Origin: an uncultured Planctomycetota bacterium
GTDB taxonomy: Bacteria > Planctomycetota > Phycisphaerae > SM23-33
Assembly (NCBI GenBank): GCA_903892515.1
Contig: CAITIS010000114.1
Span: 1 to 44,320 of the forward strand
DNA length: 44,320 bases
Direction of reading: 5' to 3'
Part shown: one piece after another, positions 25,139 through 33,112 of the stretch
Position numbering within the stretch: position 1 is the stretch's first letter
Layout: each line of letters opens with the position of its first letter
Notes under the pieces: generated by a model
The model's input: only the letters and a program-made list of their open reading frames with translations
What the model was told of the DNA's origin: nothing
The model's database searches: none
Program-made: the position numbers and the translations under genes

Positions 25139-26362
25139 TTGGGCGAGTACCAGTACATCGCGATCGATGGCAGCGGACGGGAGGTCCGTGGGGTCGTGGC
25201 GGCCGACAGCCGTCCCGGCGCCATTGCCGCGCTTGCCACCCGGAGCGTCTTTGTCACGGAGTTGAAGGACGCCGCTGCCGGGGAAGCTGCGCCGCTGATT
25301 GCCTGGCGGCCGTGGGGGCCGCGTCGGCTGAGGCTTCGCGTCAAGGCTGTGCTGTTTCGCCAACTGGGCACGGCCTTGCGGGCGGGGCTGCCGCTGCTTT
25401 CGGCCTTGCAGGTTGTCCACGAGCAGGCCGAGGGCGAGACGACACGCACGCTGCTGAGCGATCTGACTGCGCGGGTTCACGCCGGCGAGTCGCTCAGCCA
25501 GGCCATGGAGGCGCACCCCTCCGATTTCTCTCGTCTGGAAGTCAGCATGATCCGCGTCGGCGAGACGGCCGGCATGTTAGACCAGATCATGGGGCACTTG
25601 TCGGATTTCTCCGAACGCGACGTTGACGTCCGCGAGAAGATTCGCTCGGCGGCCGCGTATCCGCTGTTCGTGCTGACGCTGGCGCTGATCTCCGTCGTCA
25701 TCATCGTCACCTTCATCTTGCCGCGCGTGCTGGGGGCGGTGGCCGACAATGTGGCCGTGCTGCCCTGGCCGACGGTGGTGCTGATGCGCCTGTCCGATTC
25801 GGCCTCGTATGGCTGGCTGCTGCTGGTTGCTCTGGCGGCTGGAATCTGGGCGATGCGGCGTTGGTTGGCCAAGAGCGACGGGCGGCGCAAATTCGATGCC
25901 TTCAAGTTGCGGATTCCCGTGCTGGGAACGGCCTTGCGGCGGATCGCCGTGGCGCGCTTCGCCCGCACACTGGGCACCCTGAGCCGTTCGGGCATTCCGA
26001 TTTTAGAGGCCCTGCGCGTGCTGCGCGACACCTTGGGCAACGAGGCGTTGGCGCAGCAGATCGACGCGGTAGCGGCCGACATCACCCAGGGCCAATCCAT
26101 CGCCGAGCCGCTGCGGCTGACGGGCCAGTTCCCTCCGCTGCTGATCCAGGTGATCGCGATGGGTGAACGCACCGGAAGGCTGGATGAGTTGCTGTTGGAA
26201 GCGGCCGACGCCTATGAGAAAGAAACCTCCGCCGCCATCGAGCGAACGATGACGATCCTGCCTGGCGTGTTCATCGTGCTGCTGGCGCTGGTCGTGCTGT
26301 TCGTCCTGTCGGGCGTACTGCTGCCCATCGTGAATATGTCGACTTCGATGCCGGGAATGTAA
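25139..26362 (+). CDS. gspF: Type II secretion inner-membrane protein GspF
   Basis: This 407-residue platform protein has the typical two-repeat T2SSF architecture. The first cytoplasmic repeat contains FRQLGTALRAGLPLLSAL and the pair VRVGETAG/GHLSDFSERD around 140-165. Transmembrane segments lie at about 182-203 (LALISVVIIVTFIL) and 225-242. A second repeat starts FARTLGTLSRSGIPILEAL, and the last membrane segment is VFIVLLALVVLFVLSGVLLP. The start is TTG at 25139, giving MGEYQYIAIDGSG, a very typical GspF N terminus; no better start fits. It lies 43 bases after gspE and 12 before gspG. It contacts GspE and the pseudopilins. Confidence 0.93.
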   Translation: MGEYQYIAIDGSGREVRGVVAADSRPGAIAALATRSVFVTELKDAAAGEAAPLIAWRPWGPRRLRLRVKAVLFRQLGTALRAGLPLLSALQVVHEQAEGETTRTLLSDLTARVHAGESLSQAMEAHPSDFSRLEVSMIRVGETAGMLDQIMGHLSDFSERDVDVREKIRSAAAYPLFVLTLALISVVIIVTFILPRVLGAVADNVAVLPWPTVVLMRLSDSASYGWLLLVALAAGIWAMRRWLAKSDGRRKFDAFKLRIPVLGTALRRIAVARFARTLGTLSRSGIPILEALRVLRDTLGNEALAQQIDAVAADITQGQSIAEPLRLTGQFPPLLIQVIAMGERTGRLDELLLEAADAYEKETSAAIERTMTILPGVFIVLLALVVLFVLSGVLLPIVNMSTSMPGM

Positions 26363-26374
26363 AGGGCCTTCAAG

Positions 26375-26809
26375 ATGAAGCGTTTTCGAGATGCCTCCCG
26401 TGGCCGCGGCCAGAGGAACGCCTTCACGATTGTCGAAATCCTGGTCGTGGTGATCATCATCGGCGTGCTGGCCACGCTGATCGTGCCGCGGTTTTTCGGC
26501 CGCGTCGGCACGGCCAAGCAGAGCGTGGCCAAGCAGAAAATCGAGGTCATCGGCGAGGCGATCCATCTTTTCCACACCGATTACGACCGCTACCCGCAGA
26601 GCCTGGACGAACTGGTCGGCCGGCCCGGCGACATACCGGAAGAGAAGTGGGTCATGCCGACCGTCAAGGCCAAGGACCTGATCGATCCCTGGGGCCGGGT
26701 GTTCATTTATCGCTGCCCCGGGCAGCACGACCTGTACGACCTGTACAGTCTCGGCGCCGACGGCCTCGATGGCGGCGGCGGGGAGAACTCCGATGTCGTC
26801 AGCTGGTAG
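26375..26809 (+). CDS. gspG: Major pseudopilin GspG
   Basis: This 144-residue protein is the major pseudopilin. The prepilin signal reads NAFTIVEILVVVIIIGVLA, with cleavage expected between Ala16 and Phe17 and Glu at +5 of the mature protein. The -1 residue is Ala, not the usual Gly, which prepilin peptidases tolerate less commonly. After the hydrophobic helix, KQKIEVIGEAIHLFHTDYDRYP and DPWGRVFIYRCPG match the GspG fold, and the end contains the acidic calcium-site-like GADGLDGGGGENSDV. It overlaps gspH by 17 bases. Confidence 0.95.
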   Translation: MKRFRDASRGRGQRNAFTIVEILVVVIIIGVLATLIVPRFFGRVGTAKQSVAKQKIEVIGEAIHLFHTDYDRYPQSLDELVGRPGDIPEEKWVMPTVKAKDLIDPWGRVFIYRCPGQHDLYDLYSLGADGLDGGGGENSDVVSW

Positions 26810-27347
26810 GCGTGCGTTCACGCTGGTCGAAATCATGGTCGTGCTGGTGCTGATGGCGGTGATGCTGACCATGGCCGTGCCGCGGTACGCCGGCTCAATC
26901 GCCTCGGCCAACTTGCGGCAGTCGGCGCGGCGGCTCCTGGTTTCGGCCCAGTATGCCCGCAACTTCGCGGTGACGCATCGCACGCCGACGCGGCTTCGGC
27001 TGGACGGCAGGAGCGGGCAGTTCATGGTCGAATTCGCATCGACGGAGCACGAGAAGTCCGGCCAGTTTGAGCCAGTGGACGGTCCGTGTCGTCGGCAGAC
27101 GCTGGGCAAAGGCGTGCGCTTTTCGCCGCCCAGGATCGAGTCTTCCCGACCGGCGCAGGCGAAGGAGTCCGACTCGGTCGTCGAGTTCGAGCCTTCAGGC
27201 CAAGCCGACGCGGCCGTGCTGGAAGTGACTGACGGCAGCGTGTTGTATTCGGTGATCGTCGTGCCCGAAAGCGGGCGGGCGATCCTTGTTTCGGGCAAAG
27301 TGCAGCAGTTGCCTAACGATCGGCAGGACCTGGATGCACAGAGCTGA
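26793..27347 (+). CDS. gspH: Minor pseudopilin GspH
   Basis: This 184-residue protein begins MSSAGRRAFTLVEIMVVLVL. ATG 26793 is chosen because GGGGAGAA lies about 5 bases upstream and it leaves a short basic leader before the prepilin site (Ala|Phe, Glu at +5); an upstream in-frame ATG at 26769 would lengthen the leader. The hydrophobic helix is followed by SARRLLVSAQYARNFAVTHR, a GspH-like region, and a beta-rich C-terminal domain. It overlaps gspG by 17 bases and gspI by 14, indicating coupled translation. It would form part of the pseudopilus tip with GspI, J and K. Confidence 0.88.
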   Translation: MSSAGRRAFTLVEIMVVLVLMAVMLTMAVPRYAGSIASANLRQSARRLLVSAQYARNFAVTHRTPTRLRLDGRSGQFMVEFASTEHEKSGQFEPVDGPCRRQTLGKGVRFSPPRIESSRPAQAKESDSVVEFEPSGQADAAVLEVTDGSVLYSVIVVPESGRAILVSGKVQQLPNDRQDLDAQS

Positions 27348-27843
27348 TCTCAACATGGCGGCTCGGCTTGGGAGCAGAGACGCCCGCCAACGAGCGGCGG
27401 TTTGCATCGGCGGATGGCCGGGAACGAGATCTCGCGCGAGCCGTCGCGGTTTCACGCTGGTGGAGGCCCTGGCGGCCGGGACCATCCTGGCCTTGTCCGC
27501 TGCGGTGCTGGGTTCGGCCATGGCCCAGGTTCATCGCTCGATGGATGCCGCCGGTGGCCAGCAGCGGGCGGCCGAGTTGCTGGATCGCGTGTTGACGAAG
27601 GTGGACACGCTCGGGCCCGAGCGGGTGCTGCGCGAGGGCCCGACCGAAGGGCGCTTCGAGCCGCCTCACGACGCCTTTACGTGGCAGGTGCAGATCCGCC
27701 CGCGAACGGTCGGGCACTTGTACGAGGTGACGGTGCAGGTCCGCTGGCCACTGGGCCCGGGCCAGCGACTGGCCGAGTGCCAGACGCTATTGAACGATCA
27801 GCCAAATTCGAGGAACCCCTCGATGACATGGGAGTCGCTGTGA
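27334..27843 (+). CDS. gspI: Minor pseudopilin GspI
   Basis: This 169-residue protein has an unusually long leader of about 40 residues before the prepilin motif RRGFTLVEALAAGTILALSA (Gly|Phe, Glu at +5). ATG 27334 has AGGA 5 bases upstream; ATG 27355 would give a shorter leader but a weaker ribosome binding site. The mature part includes AAELLDRVLTKVDTLGPE and a beta-strand region FTWQVQIRPRTVGHLYEVTV, which fits the small GspI fold. It lies between gspH and gspJ with overlaps on both sides. Assignment as GspI rests on size and gene order. Confidence 0.85.
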   Translation: MHRADLNMAARLGSRDARQRAAVCIGGWPGTRSRASRRGFTLVEALAAGTILALSAAVLGSAMAQVHRSMDAAGGQQRAAELLDRVLTKVDTLGPERVLREGPTEGRFEPPHDAFTWQVQIRPRTVGHLYEVTVQVRWPLGPGQRLAECQTLLNDQPNSRNPSMTWESL

Positions 27844-28619
27844 CGGTGCGGCCGCCGAAACGACAATCCGGCATGACGCTTACGGAACTGGTGCTGGCCA
27901 TTGCGCTGACTACGCTGGTGGCCGGCTCGACCGGCGCGATCCTGCGCAGCGTGGACGCGGTCCGCGAGCGGGCCGACCGCCAGATGACGCTACAGCAGGA
28001 AGCTCGCTCGGCCGTTGGCGCGATTGCCGCTTCCCTGCAGAACGCATATCGCGGGAGCGGTAACGAGTTCGTCATTGAGGGCCTGCCCAACCGCGAGGGC
28101 GACTTCCCTGCCGACCGCGTGCGTGTGTTCACGATTGGCGAGTACCCCGTTCGACTCGGTGAACCCGAGAGCGACGTGCGGGAAGGCGAGTTCGGCCTGG
28201 TCGCCGGCCCAACCGATGCGGACCTGGGCGTACTGGTGCGGAGGTTGGATCCGACGCGGAATCCGCAGCCCGATGGCGGGGGCGTCGTGGAGCGCATCGC
28301 CGAACATGTGCTGGCTCTCCAGTTGGCCTACTTCGACGGCGGGCAATGGCGCGATGACTGGCCCAGGACGCTGTCGAGTTGGCCCACCGCGGTCCGAATT
28401 GACGTGGCCGTGGCGTCGACGTCAACACCACGCAAGGTCTGGTCGGTCAGCCGGACGGTGAGTTTCCCGTACGTGCCCAATCCGCAGGAGATGGGCCAGG
28501 CGCAAGTGCCGCTCAGCGAACGTGCCCAGCCGTCGGGTGACGCCAATTCGCCCTCCGGCGCTGCGGATGCGAAGCCACCAGTCCCAGCCGATGCCACCGG
28601 CGGGAGGGCAGGCCCATGA
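27840..28619 (+). CDS. gspJ: Minor pseudopilin GspJ
   Basis: This 259-residue protein has the prepilin motif SGMTLTELVLAIALTTLVAG (Gly|Met, Glu at +5), followed by ERADRQMTLQQEARSAVGAI and a beta-rich domain. The GTG at 27840 overlaps the gspI stop (GTGA) and has GGGAG 5 bases upstream; an in-frame ATG at 27828 is the alternative. The C-terminal 45 residues are a Pro/Ala/Ser-rich tail of low complexity. The 3' end overlaps gspK by ATGA. Gene order H-I-J-K supports the name. Confidence 0.87.
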   Translation: MTVRPPKRQSGMTLTELVLAIALTTLVAGSTGAILRSVDAVRERADRQMTLQQEARSAVGAIAASLQNAYRGSGNEFVIEGLPNREGDFPADRVRVFTIGEYPVRLGEPESDVREGEFGLVAGPTDADLGVLVRRLDPTRNPQPDGGGVVERIAEHVLALQLAYFDGGQWRDDWPRTLSSWPTAVRIDVAVASTSTPRKVWSVSRTVSFPYVPNPQEMGQAQVPLSERAQPSGDANSPSGAADAKPPVPADATGGRAGP

Positions 28620-30112
28620 ACCGCCAAACGACTTCGATTCGACAGAGAGATCGAGAGGCAGGAAGGAAGAGGCAGCACGCATCCCGCACCTCCTCTGTAC
28701 GGCTTGGCCTGTTCCCGCCGCAGCACCGGCATGGTCATGTACGCAATCGTGCCCTGGCGCTGGTGGTGGTGCTGTGGGTGGTGACTCTGGCGGGGCTGCT
28801 GCTGATGAGCGTCAGCCAGACCGCCAGCGTGAATTACTCCATGGCCCACAACGAGCTTTCATCGGTGCAGGCGCGGTGGGCGGCGCGGGCGGGCGTTGAG
28901 CAGGCCATGGCCGTGCTGGAGGAGGACCACGCCGACGTCGACAGCCCCGCCGACGCCTGGTTCGACACGCCGGACTTGTTCGAGAATGTCGAGCTGTCGA
29001 CAGGGCGATTCAGCGTGGCCGCTCAGCCGCAGCCCGGGTATGACCCGACCTGGCCGCGGTTTGGCCTGGTGGACCTGTGCGGCCGGCTCAACGTGAACGT
29101 GGCCGATGAGAAACAACTGTCGGCCTTGCCGGACATCAAGCCCGAGCAGGTGGCCTGCATCCTCGATTGGCGTTCCGCGACCGGCCTGAGTCGGCCCGAC
29201 GGCGCGGGCCCGGGCTACTATCAGCAGCTTCGCTTCCCGTACCAGATTCGCTCCGGCCCGCTGCAGACGCTGAGCGAGTTGCGGCTGATTCGCGGGATCG
29301 ACGACCTGACTTTTTTCGGCGAGGACGCGAACCTCAACGGGTTGCTCGATCCCAATGAGGACGACGGCAACGTCTCGTATCCGCCCGATGATGCGAACGG
29401 AGAGTTGAAAGCTGGTCTGGCGGGGCTGTGCACCGTGCATTCGTATGAGCGCAACATCGACGCGGCTGGGCAGCCCCGGCTGAATATTACCGCAACGGAC
29501 AAGAAGACCCTCGTGGATCGCTACAACTTCAGCGATGGCTTGGCCACCGCCGTGCTGGCCGCCCGGCCTCGCAGCCTGATGGACCTGCTGAACGTCAAGG
29601 CCTCATCAGCCCAGAACCGCCCCAACGCAGGCGACGCCAACGGGCCCGATGCGCAAAGCTCCGGCTCTAATCAGCAGAATCAGCCGAACCAGCCCCCCGG
29701 GGCTGCGGATCCGTCGAAGCTCAACCAGATCACGATCGGCTGGCTGGCTGATCACTGGGACGAGTTGACGCTTTCTGACGAGCCGCGTCTGCCGGCTCGC
29801 ATAAACGTGAACACTGCCTGCCGCGATGTGCTGCTGACACTGCCGGAGATGACCAGTGAGACCGCCGACGCGATCCTTGGGCGGCAGGGCTCTTCGCAAG
29901 GTCCTTTTCTCAGCGTGGGCGAACTGCTCAAGAGCGGCACGCTGTCAGAGCCCCAGTTCAAGGCGATGGCGGAGAAGATCGCGGTGCGTTCGAGCGTTTT
30001 CGAAATTCGCAGCACCGGAACGTCGCCCGACGGCATCGGGTGCACAATCGTCGCGGTGGTGGATCGCGGCGGCCAAACCATGAGCCTTCTCTATTGGTGG
30101 GCGAGCCAGTGA
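28616..30112 (+). CDS. gspK: Minor pseudopilin GspK
   Basis: This 498-residue protein has a long basic N-terminal segment of about 45 residues, then the hydrophobic helix ALALVVVLWVVTLAGLLLMS, which lacks the usual Glu at +5, as is common for GspK. The body contains RWAARAGVEQAMAVLEED, then GRLNVNVADEKQLSAL and RINVNTACRDVLLTLPEM. These two NVNxA-type helix-hairpin-helix segments are the hallmark of GspK. A Gln/Asn/Pro-rich insert at about 340-365 separates the halves. GspK caps the pseudopilus tip with GspI and GspJ. The stop overlaps the gspL start by GTGA. Confidence 0.9.
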   Translation: MNRQTTSIRQRDREAGRKRQHASRTSSVRLGLFPPQHRHGHVRNRALALVVVLWVVTLAGLLLMSVSQTASVNYSMAHNELSSVQARWAARAGVEQAMAVLEEDHADVDSPADAWFDTPDLFENVELSTGRFSVAAQPQPGYDPTWPRFGLVDLCGRLNVNVADEKQLSALPDIKPEQVACILDWRSATGLSRPDGAGPGYYQQLRFPYQIRSGPLQTLSELRLIRGIDDLTFFGEDANLNGLLDPNEDDGNVSYPPDDANGELKAGLAGLCTVHSYERNIDAAGQPRLNITATDKKTLVDRYNFSDGLATAVLAARPRSLMDLLNVKASSAQNRPNAGDANGPDAQSSGSNQQNQPNQPPGAADPSKLNQITIGWLADHWDELTLSDEPRLPARINVNTACRDVLLTLPEMTSETADAILGRQGSSQGPFLSVGELLKSGTLSEPQFKAMAEKIAVRSSVFEIRSTGTSPDGIGCTIVAVVDRGGQTMSLLYWWASQ

Positions 30113-31827
30113 TCGGCAAGAGACAATCAGGCCAAGCGTGGGCTCTGGAGTTGGGCGGCAGTGCCGTCCGGCTGGCGCTGGTGACGCGTGATGAATTCGG
30201 CCAGTACCGCCTCGAACATGGGAGCGAGACGCGAATCGAGAATCGCTGGGAAGGCGAGCTTTCGTGGGCGCAGGCGGTCCGCGATTTGGCGGGCGAGACG
30301 CCGGCCGACCCGCTGGTTATGGCGATTCCTGACGAACTGGTTTTGACACGGGTGCTGTCGTTGCCAGCGGCCAAGGGCGACACTCTGGCCAAGATGATCG
30401 GCAGCCAGATGGAGGTGCTGCTGCCCGCGCGGGGCGACCTGTTCACATGCTTCTGGAGCCACTGGCCCGATCCCTTTAAGAGCGGCCAGGTGCAGGCCAT
30501 ATTGTGCGCTGTGCGTAAGGACACGCTGGAGCGGGCCTCCCAAGCCGCGCCGGCGGGGTCGCAACTGGCGGCCATCATGCCCGCCTCGCTGGCGCTGGCT
30601 TCGGGGCAGGCCATTCTGGCAGGGCCGTCGCAGGAGTGCGTGGTGCTGGTGGACGTGGCGGCGCGAAGCACGAGCCTGGTCTTCCTTTATCGTGGCCTGG
30701 TCGTGCAGATCGGCCACGTCGACGAAGGCGCTGATCACTGGACCGAGCGATTGGCCGAGGATCTTCACCTGCCGCTCGCCGAGGCGGACGTTCACAAGCT
30801 TGGGTGGCTCGAGTGCGCGCACGCCGACGGCGACGAAGTGGACCGTGGCAGCATGGAGTGCAGCTTCATTCAATGGGCTCAGCACATCCGTGAAGTATTT
30901 GACAGCTGCCTTGCCGAGATTCCTCCGGCCCATCGGCCCACCGCGTGCGTCCTGTTTGGCGGCGTGACGAAGTATCCGGCGGTGCGGGAACTGATCGTCC
31001 GCACGCTTCGAGTGTCCGCGCGACCGGCCGATCCGCCGGCGAATCTCCAGCTCTGTGCGGGCAGCGACTATGCGGCCATGGCCACCGCGATCGGCGCTGC
31101 TGCCGCGCAACTGGACGCCGCGATCCCTGCTTGTCGCCTGACGATGGGCCGGGCCGGATCGGCGGCTTGGTCGTGGCAGGGCCTGGGGGCCGCTGGGGTT
31201 GTGCAAAAGGCGTGGCAGTCGCTGGCCAATTCGCCGCGTCGTCGGCTGGTGGCGGTGGTCGGTCTGCTGGTCGCGCTGCTGCTTTGCTACGGTCTGGACG
31301 TGCACGAACGCAGCTGGCAGGCTGACGCTGCTGACCGTCTTGGCCAGTCGGCCGGTCAGGAAGGCGGCTTCGAGCGGCAGTTGGCGGTGGGACGCTACCT
31401 GGACGATGCCGGCGCAACGCCGCTGGCCGTGCTGGAGGAAATTTCGACGCTGGCCCCGCCTTCGGCGCTCGTGTCGAGTTGGCGCTACAGCCGCGGTGGC
31501 GACGTGGTTATCGGCGGCACGGTCGGAAGCGATGCAGACCTGCACGGCTTTATGAAGCGACTGTCCGAATCGCCGCTTTTCAGCGAGGTGCTGTTCCAGA
31601 ACGCCAAGGGCGGGGGGGGCAAGCTGCGGTTTGAGCTGATGATGAGACTGGCGTCGGCGAATCGGCTGGCGGCGTCTCAGCCGACGTCCCGCCCGGCGTT
31701 ACTGCCTGCGTCGGCGCCGAGCAGCACGCCGGCAGTTGACGCGGGCGCTGCGCCCGTTTCGGCCAGACCGGCGTCGGGCCCGGTTCTCGGAGGCCCGGCC
31801 CCGGGCCGTAGAGGAGGCGACTCATGA
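30109..31827 (+). CDS. gspL: GspL/PilM-like actin-fold assembly protein
   Basis: This 572-residue protein starts at GTG 30109 overlapping the gspK stop. The first 320 residues look like the actin-like PilM/GspL cytoplasmic domain (WALELGGSAVRLALV, LVMAIPDELVLTRVLSLP, VLFGGVTKYPAVRELI). A single membrane helix, LVAVVGLLVALLLCYGL, lies at about 379-395. A periplasmic ferredoxin-like domain like that of PilN or GspL follows (ALVSSWRYSRGGDVVIGGTV). The last 55 residues are Ala/Ser/Pro-rich. GspL links the GspE ATPase to the membrane platform. Fusion of PilM-like and PilN-like parts in one chain is the GspL architecture. Confidence 0.87.
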   Translation: MIGKRQSGQAWALELGGSAVRLALVTRDEFGQYRLEHGSETRIENRWEGELSWAQAVRDLAGETPADPLVMAIPDELVLTRVLSLPAAKGDTLAKMIGSQMEVLLPARGDLFTCFWSHWPDPFKSGQVQAILCAVRKDTLERASQAAPAGSQLAAIMPASLALASGQAILAGPSQECVVLVDVAARSTSLVFLYRGLVVQIGHVDEGADHWTERLAEDLHLPLAEADVHKLGWLECAHADGDEVDRGSMECSFIQWAQHIREVFDSCLAEIPPAHRPTACVLFGGVTKYPAVRELIVRTLRVSARPADPPANLQLCAGSDYAAMATAIGAAAAQLDAAIPACRLTMGRAGSAAWSWQGLGAAGVVQKAWQSLANSPRRRLVAVVGLLVALLLCYGLDVHERSWQADAADRLGQSAGQEGGFERQLAVGRYLDDAGATPLAVLEEISTLAPPSALVSSWRYSRGGDVVIGGTVGSDADLHGFMKRLSESPLFSEVLFQNAKGGGGKLRFELMMRLASANRLAASQPTSRPALLPASAPSSTPAVDAGAAPVSARPASGPVLGGPAPGRRGGDS

Positions 31828-32402
31828 AGTCACTGCTGGCGTATTGGTCCAAGCTTTCGCCGAGCGATCATCGGGCCGTCCGAGTCGGTGCGATCGTGCT
31901 GCTGGTGGTGTTGATCCTCTGGGGCGTGCTGCTGCCCTGGCTGGGCGACTGGTCCGACGCTCGTTCCGCGATTGCCGCATCCGACGGGAACCTTGACGCC
32001 ATGCAGCGAAGGGCCAGCCGCTTCCTCAACCAGCGCAGCCGGCTCACGGAGAAGTTCGGCCCGGGCGTGATCAAGTCTCCCGAGGACACGCAGGCGGCCA
32101 GCATTCACTTTCTCGAAAACGTGCCCGGCCTGATCAAGGCCAGCGGCCTGCAGGTGCAGAGCATGCAGCCCCAACCGCCCCGGTCCGTGAAGGAGCTTCC
32201 GGGCGTGCAGTCGGTGTCGTTCCTGATCAAGGCCAACGGGCAGCTTCCGCAGTTGGCAAGCTGCCTCGAAGCCCTGCAGAAATCGGAGCGGCTACTTGTG
32301 GTCGAACAAGTGACAGCCAGCGGCAACGACAAGAACCTCGGCCAGCTCGAGGTGACGTTGGTGGTCTCGACGTTCGCCCGTGGTGGGAGGGCCGGCGGAT
32401 GA
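31824..32402 (+). CDS. gspM: GspM/PilO-like inner-membrane protein
   Basis: This 192-residue protein has a short cytoplasmic N terminus, one membrane helix (AIVLLVVLILWGVLLPWL) and a periplasmic part beginning with a coiled-coil-like segment. The end, LEVTLVVSTFARGG, is a beta strand typical of the ferredoxin-like GspM/PilO domain. It overlaps gspL by ATGA and the next gene by ATGA. GspM dimerises with GspL at the platform. The call rests on topology, size and position more than on a signature motif. Confidence 0.8.
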   Translation: MKSLLAYWSKLSPSDHRAVRVGAIVLLVVLILWGVLLPWLGDWSDARSAIAASDGNLDAMQRRASRFLNQRSRLTEKFGPGVIKSPEDTQAASIHFLENVPGLIKASGLQVQSMQPQPPRSVKELPGVQSVSFLIKANGQLPQLASCLEALQKSERLLVVEQVTASGNDKNLGQLEVTLVVSTFARGGRAGG

Positions 32403-33082
32403 GAGAGGTGCTGGAAAGGTTCCCGTGGCTGAGGTACGGCTGGGCCGCAATGGCCATACTCGCCGGCGTGCTAACGCTCGGCGCGATGGTGGCCCAGATT
32501 TCGCGCTACGTCGAGCATCGCCGGTTGAATCAGATGATCGAGCGATGCTCTGCCGACCGCGCCGGCCATGCGTCTGCCGGAAACAAGAAGGATGCGTCAC
32601 CCAGCCCAGTGGTCGAGCGGATCATGAAACGCAACGTCTTCTCGCCCCCCGCGCCTCCGGGCGAAGCGCAGTTTGCCGGCCCGCGGCTAATTGGCGTACT
32701 GGGGCAAGATGCCCTCTTCGACGGCAACCAGTCGGTGAAAGTGGGCGGCATGATCGGCGGGGCCAGGCTTACCAAGATTGGCGCTGACAGCGTGGAAATC
32801 GATTTCAACGGGAAGCCTGCCACGTTGATGGTCTTCACGCCCGGGGCGGGCGCATCGGCCGGGGGATCGCCTTCCGGCCCGCCGGGCATGGGCGTGACGG
32901 GTCGAGGCATGATGCCGCCCAACGCCGCGCCATCTTCGATGGCCCCACCCGGCGCGGCGGCGTCGGCGGGCATGACCGTGACGCCGGAGATGATCGAGTC
33001 CTTCAAGAAGCTTCCGCCTGAGGCACGGCAAAAGGCGTTGGAGCGGATGCCGGCGGAGATGCGAGAGAAACTTGGGTCGTAA
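32399..33082 (+). CDS. gspC: GspC-like platform-to-secretin connector
   Basis: This 227-residue protein has one N-terminal membrane helix (AAMAILAGVLTLGAMVAQI), then the segment VVERIMKRNVFSPPAPP. The following domain, PRLIGVLGQDALFDGNQSVKVGG, resembles the homology region (HR) domain of GspC/PilP, which docks on the secretin N0 domain. The rest is a Gly/Met/Pro/Ala-rich linker (about 150-195) and a charged helix ending PEARQKALERMPAEMREKLG. It lies directly before gspD, as gspC does in most T2SS loci. No PDZ domain is present. Confidence 0.8.
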   Translation: MREVLERFPWLRYGWAAMAILAGVLTLGAMVAQISRYVEHRRLNQMIERCSADRAGHASAGNKKDASPSPVVERIMKRNVFSPPAPPGEAQFAGPRLIGVLGQDALFDGNQSVKVGGMIGGARLTKIGADSVEIDFNGKPATLMVFTPGAGASAGGSPSGPPGMGVTGRGMMPPNAAPSSMAPPGAAASAGMTVTPEMIESFKKLPPEARQKALERMPAEMREKLGS

Positions 33083-33112
33083 TTGTCCCATGACTAGTCA
33101 GGGGCTTGTCGT

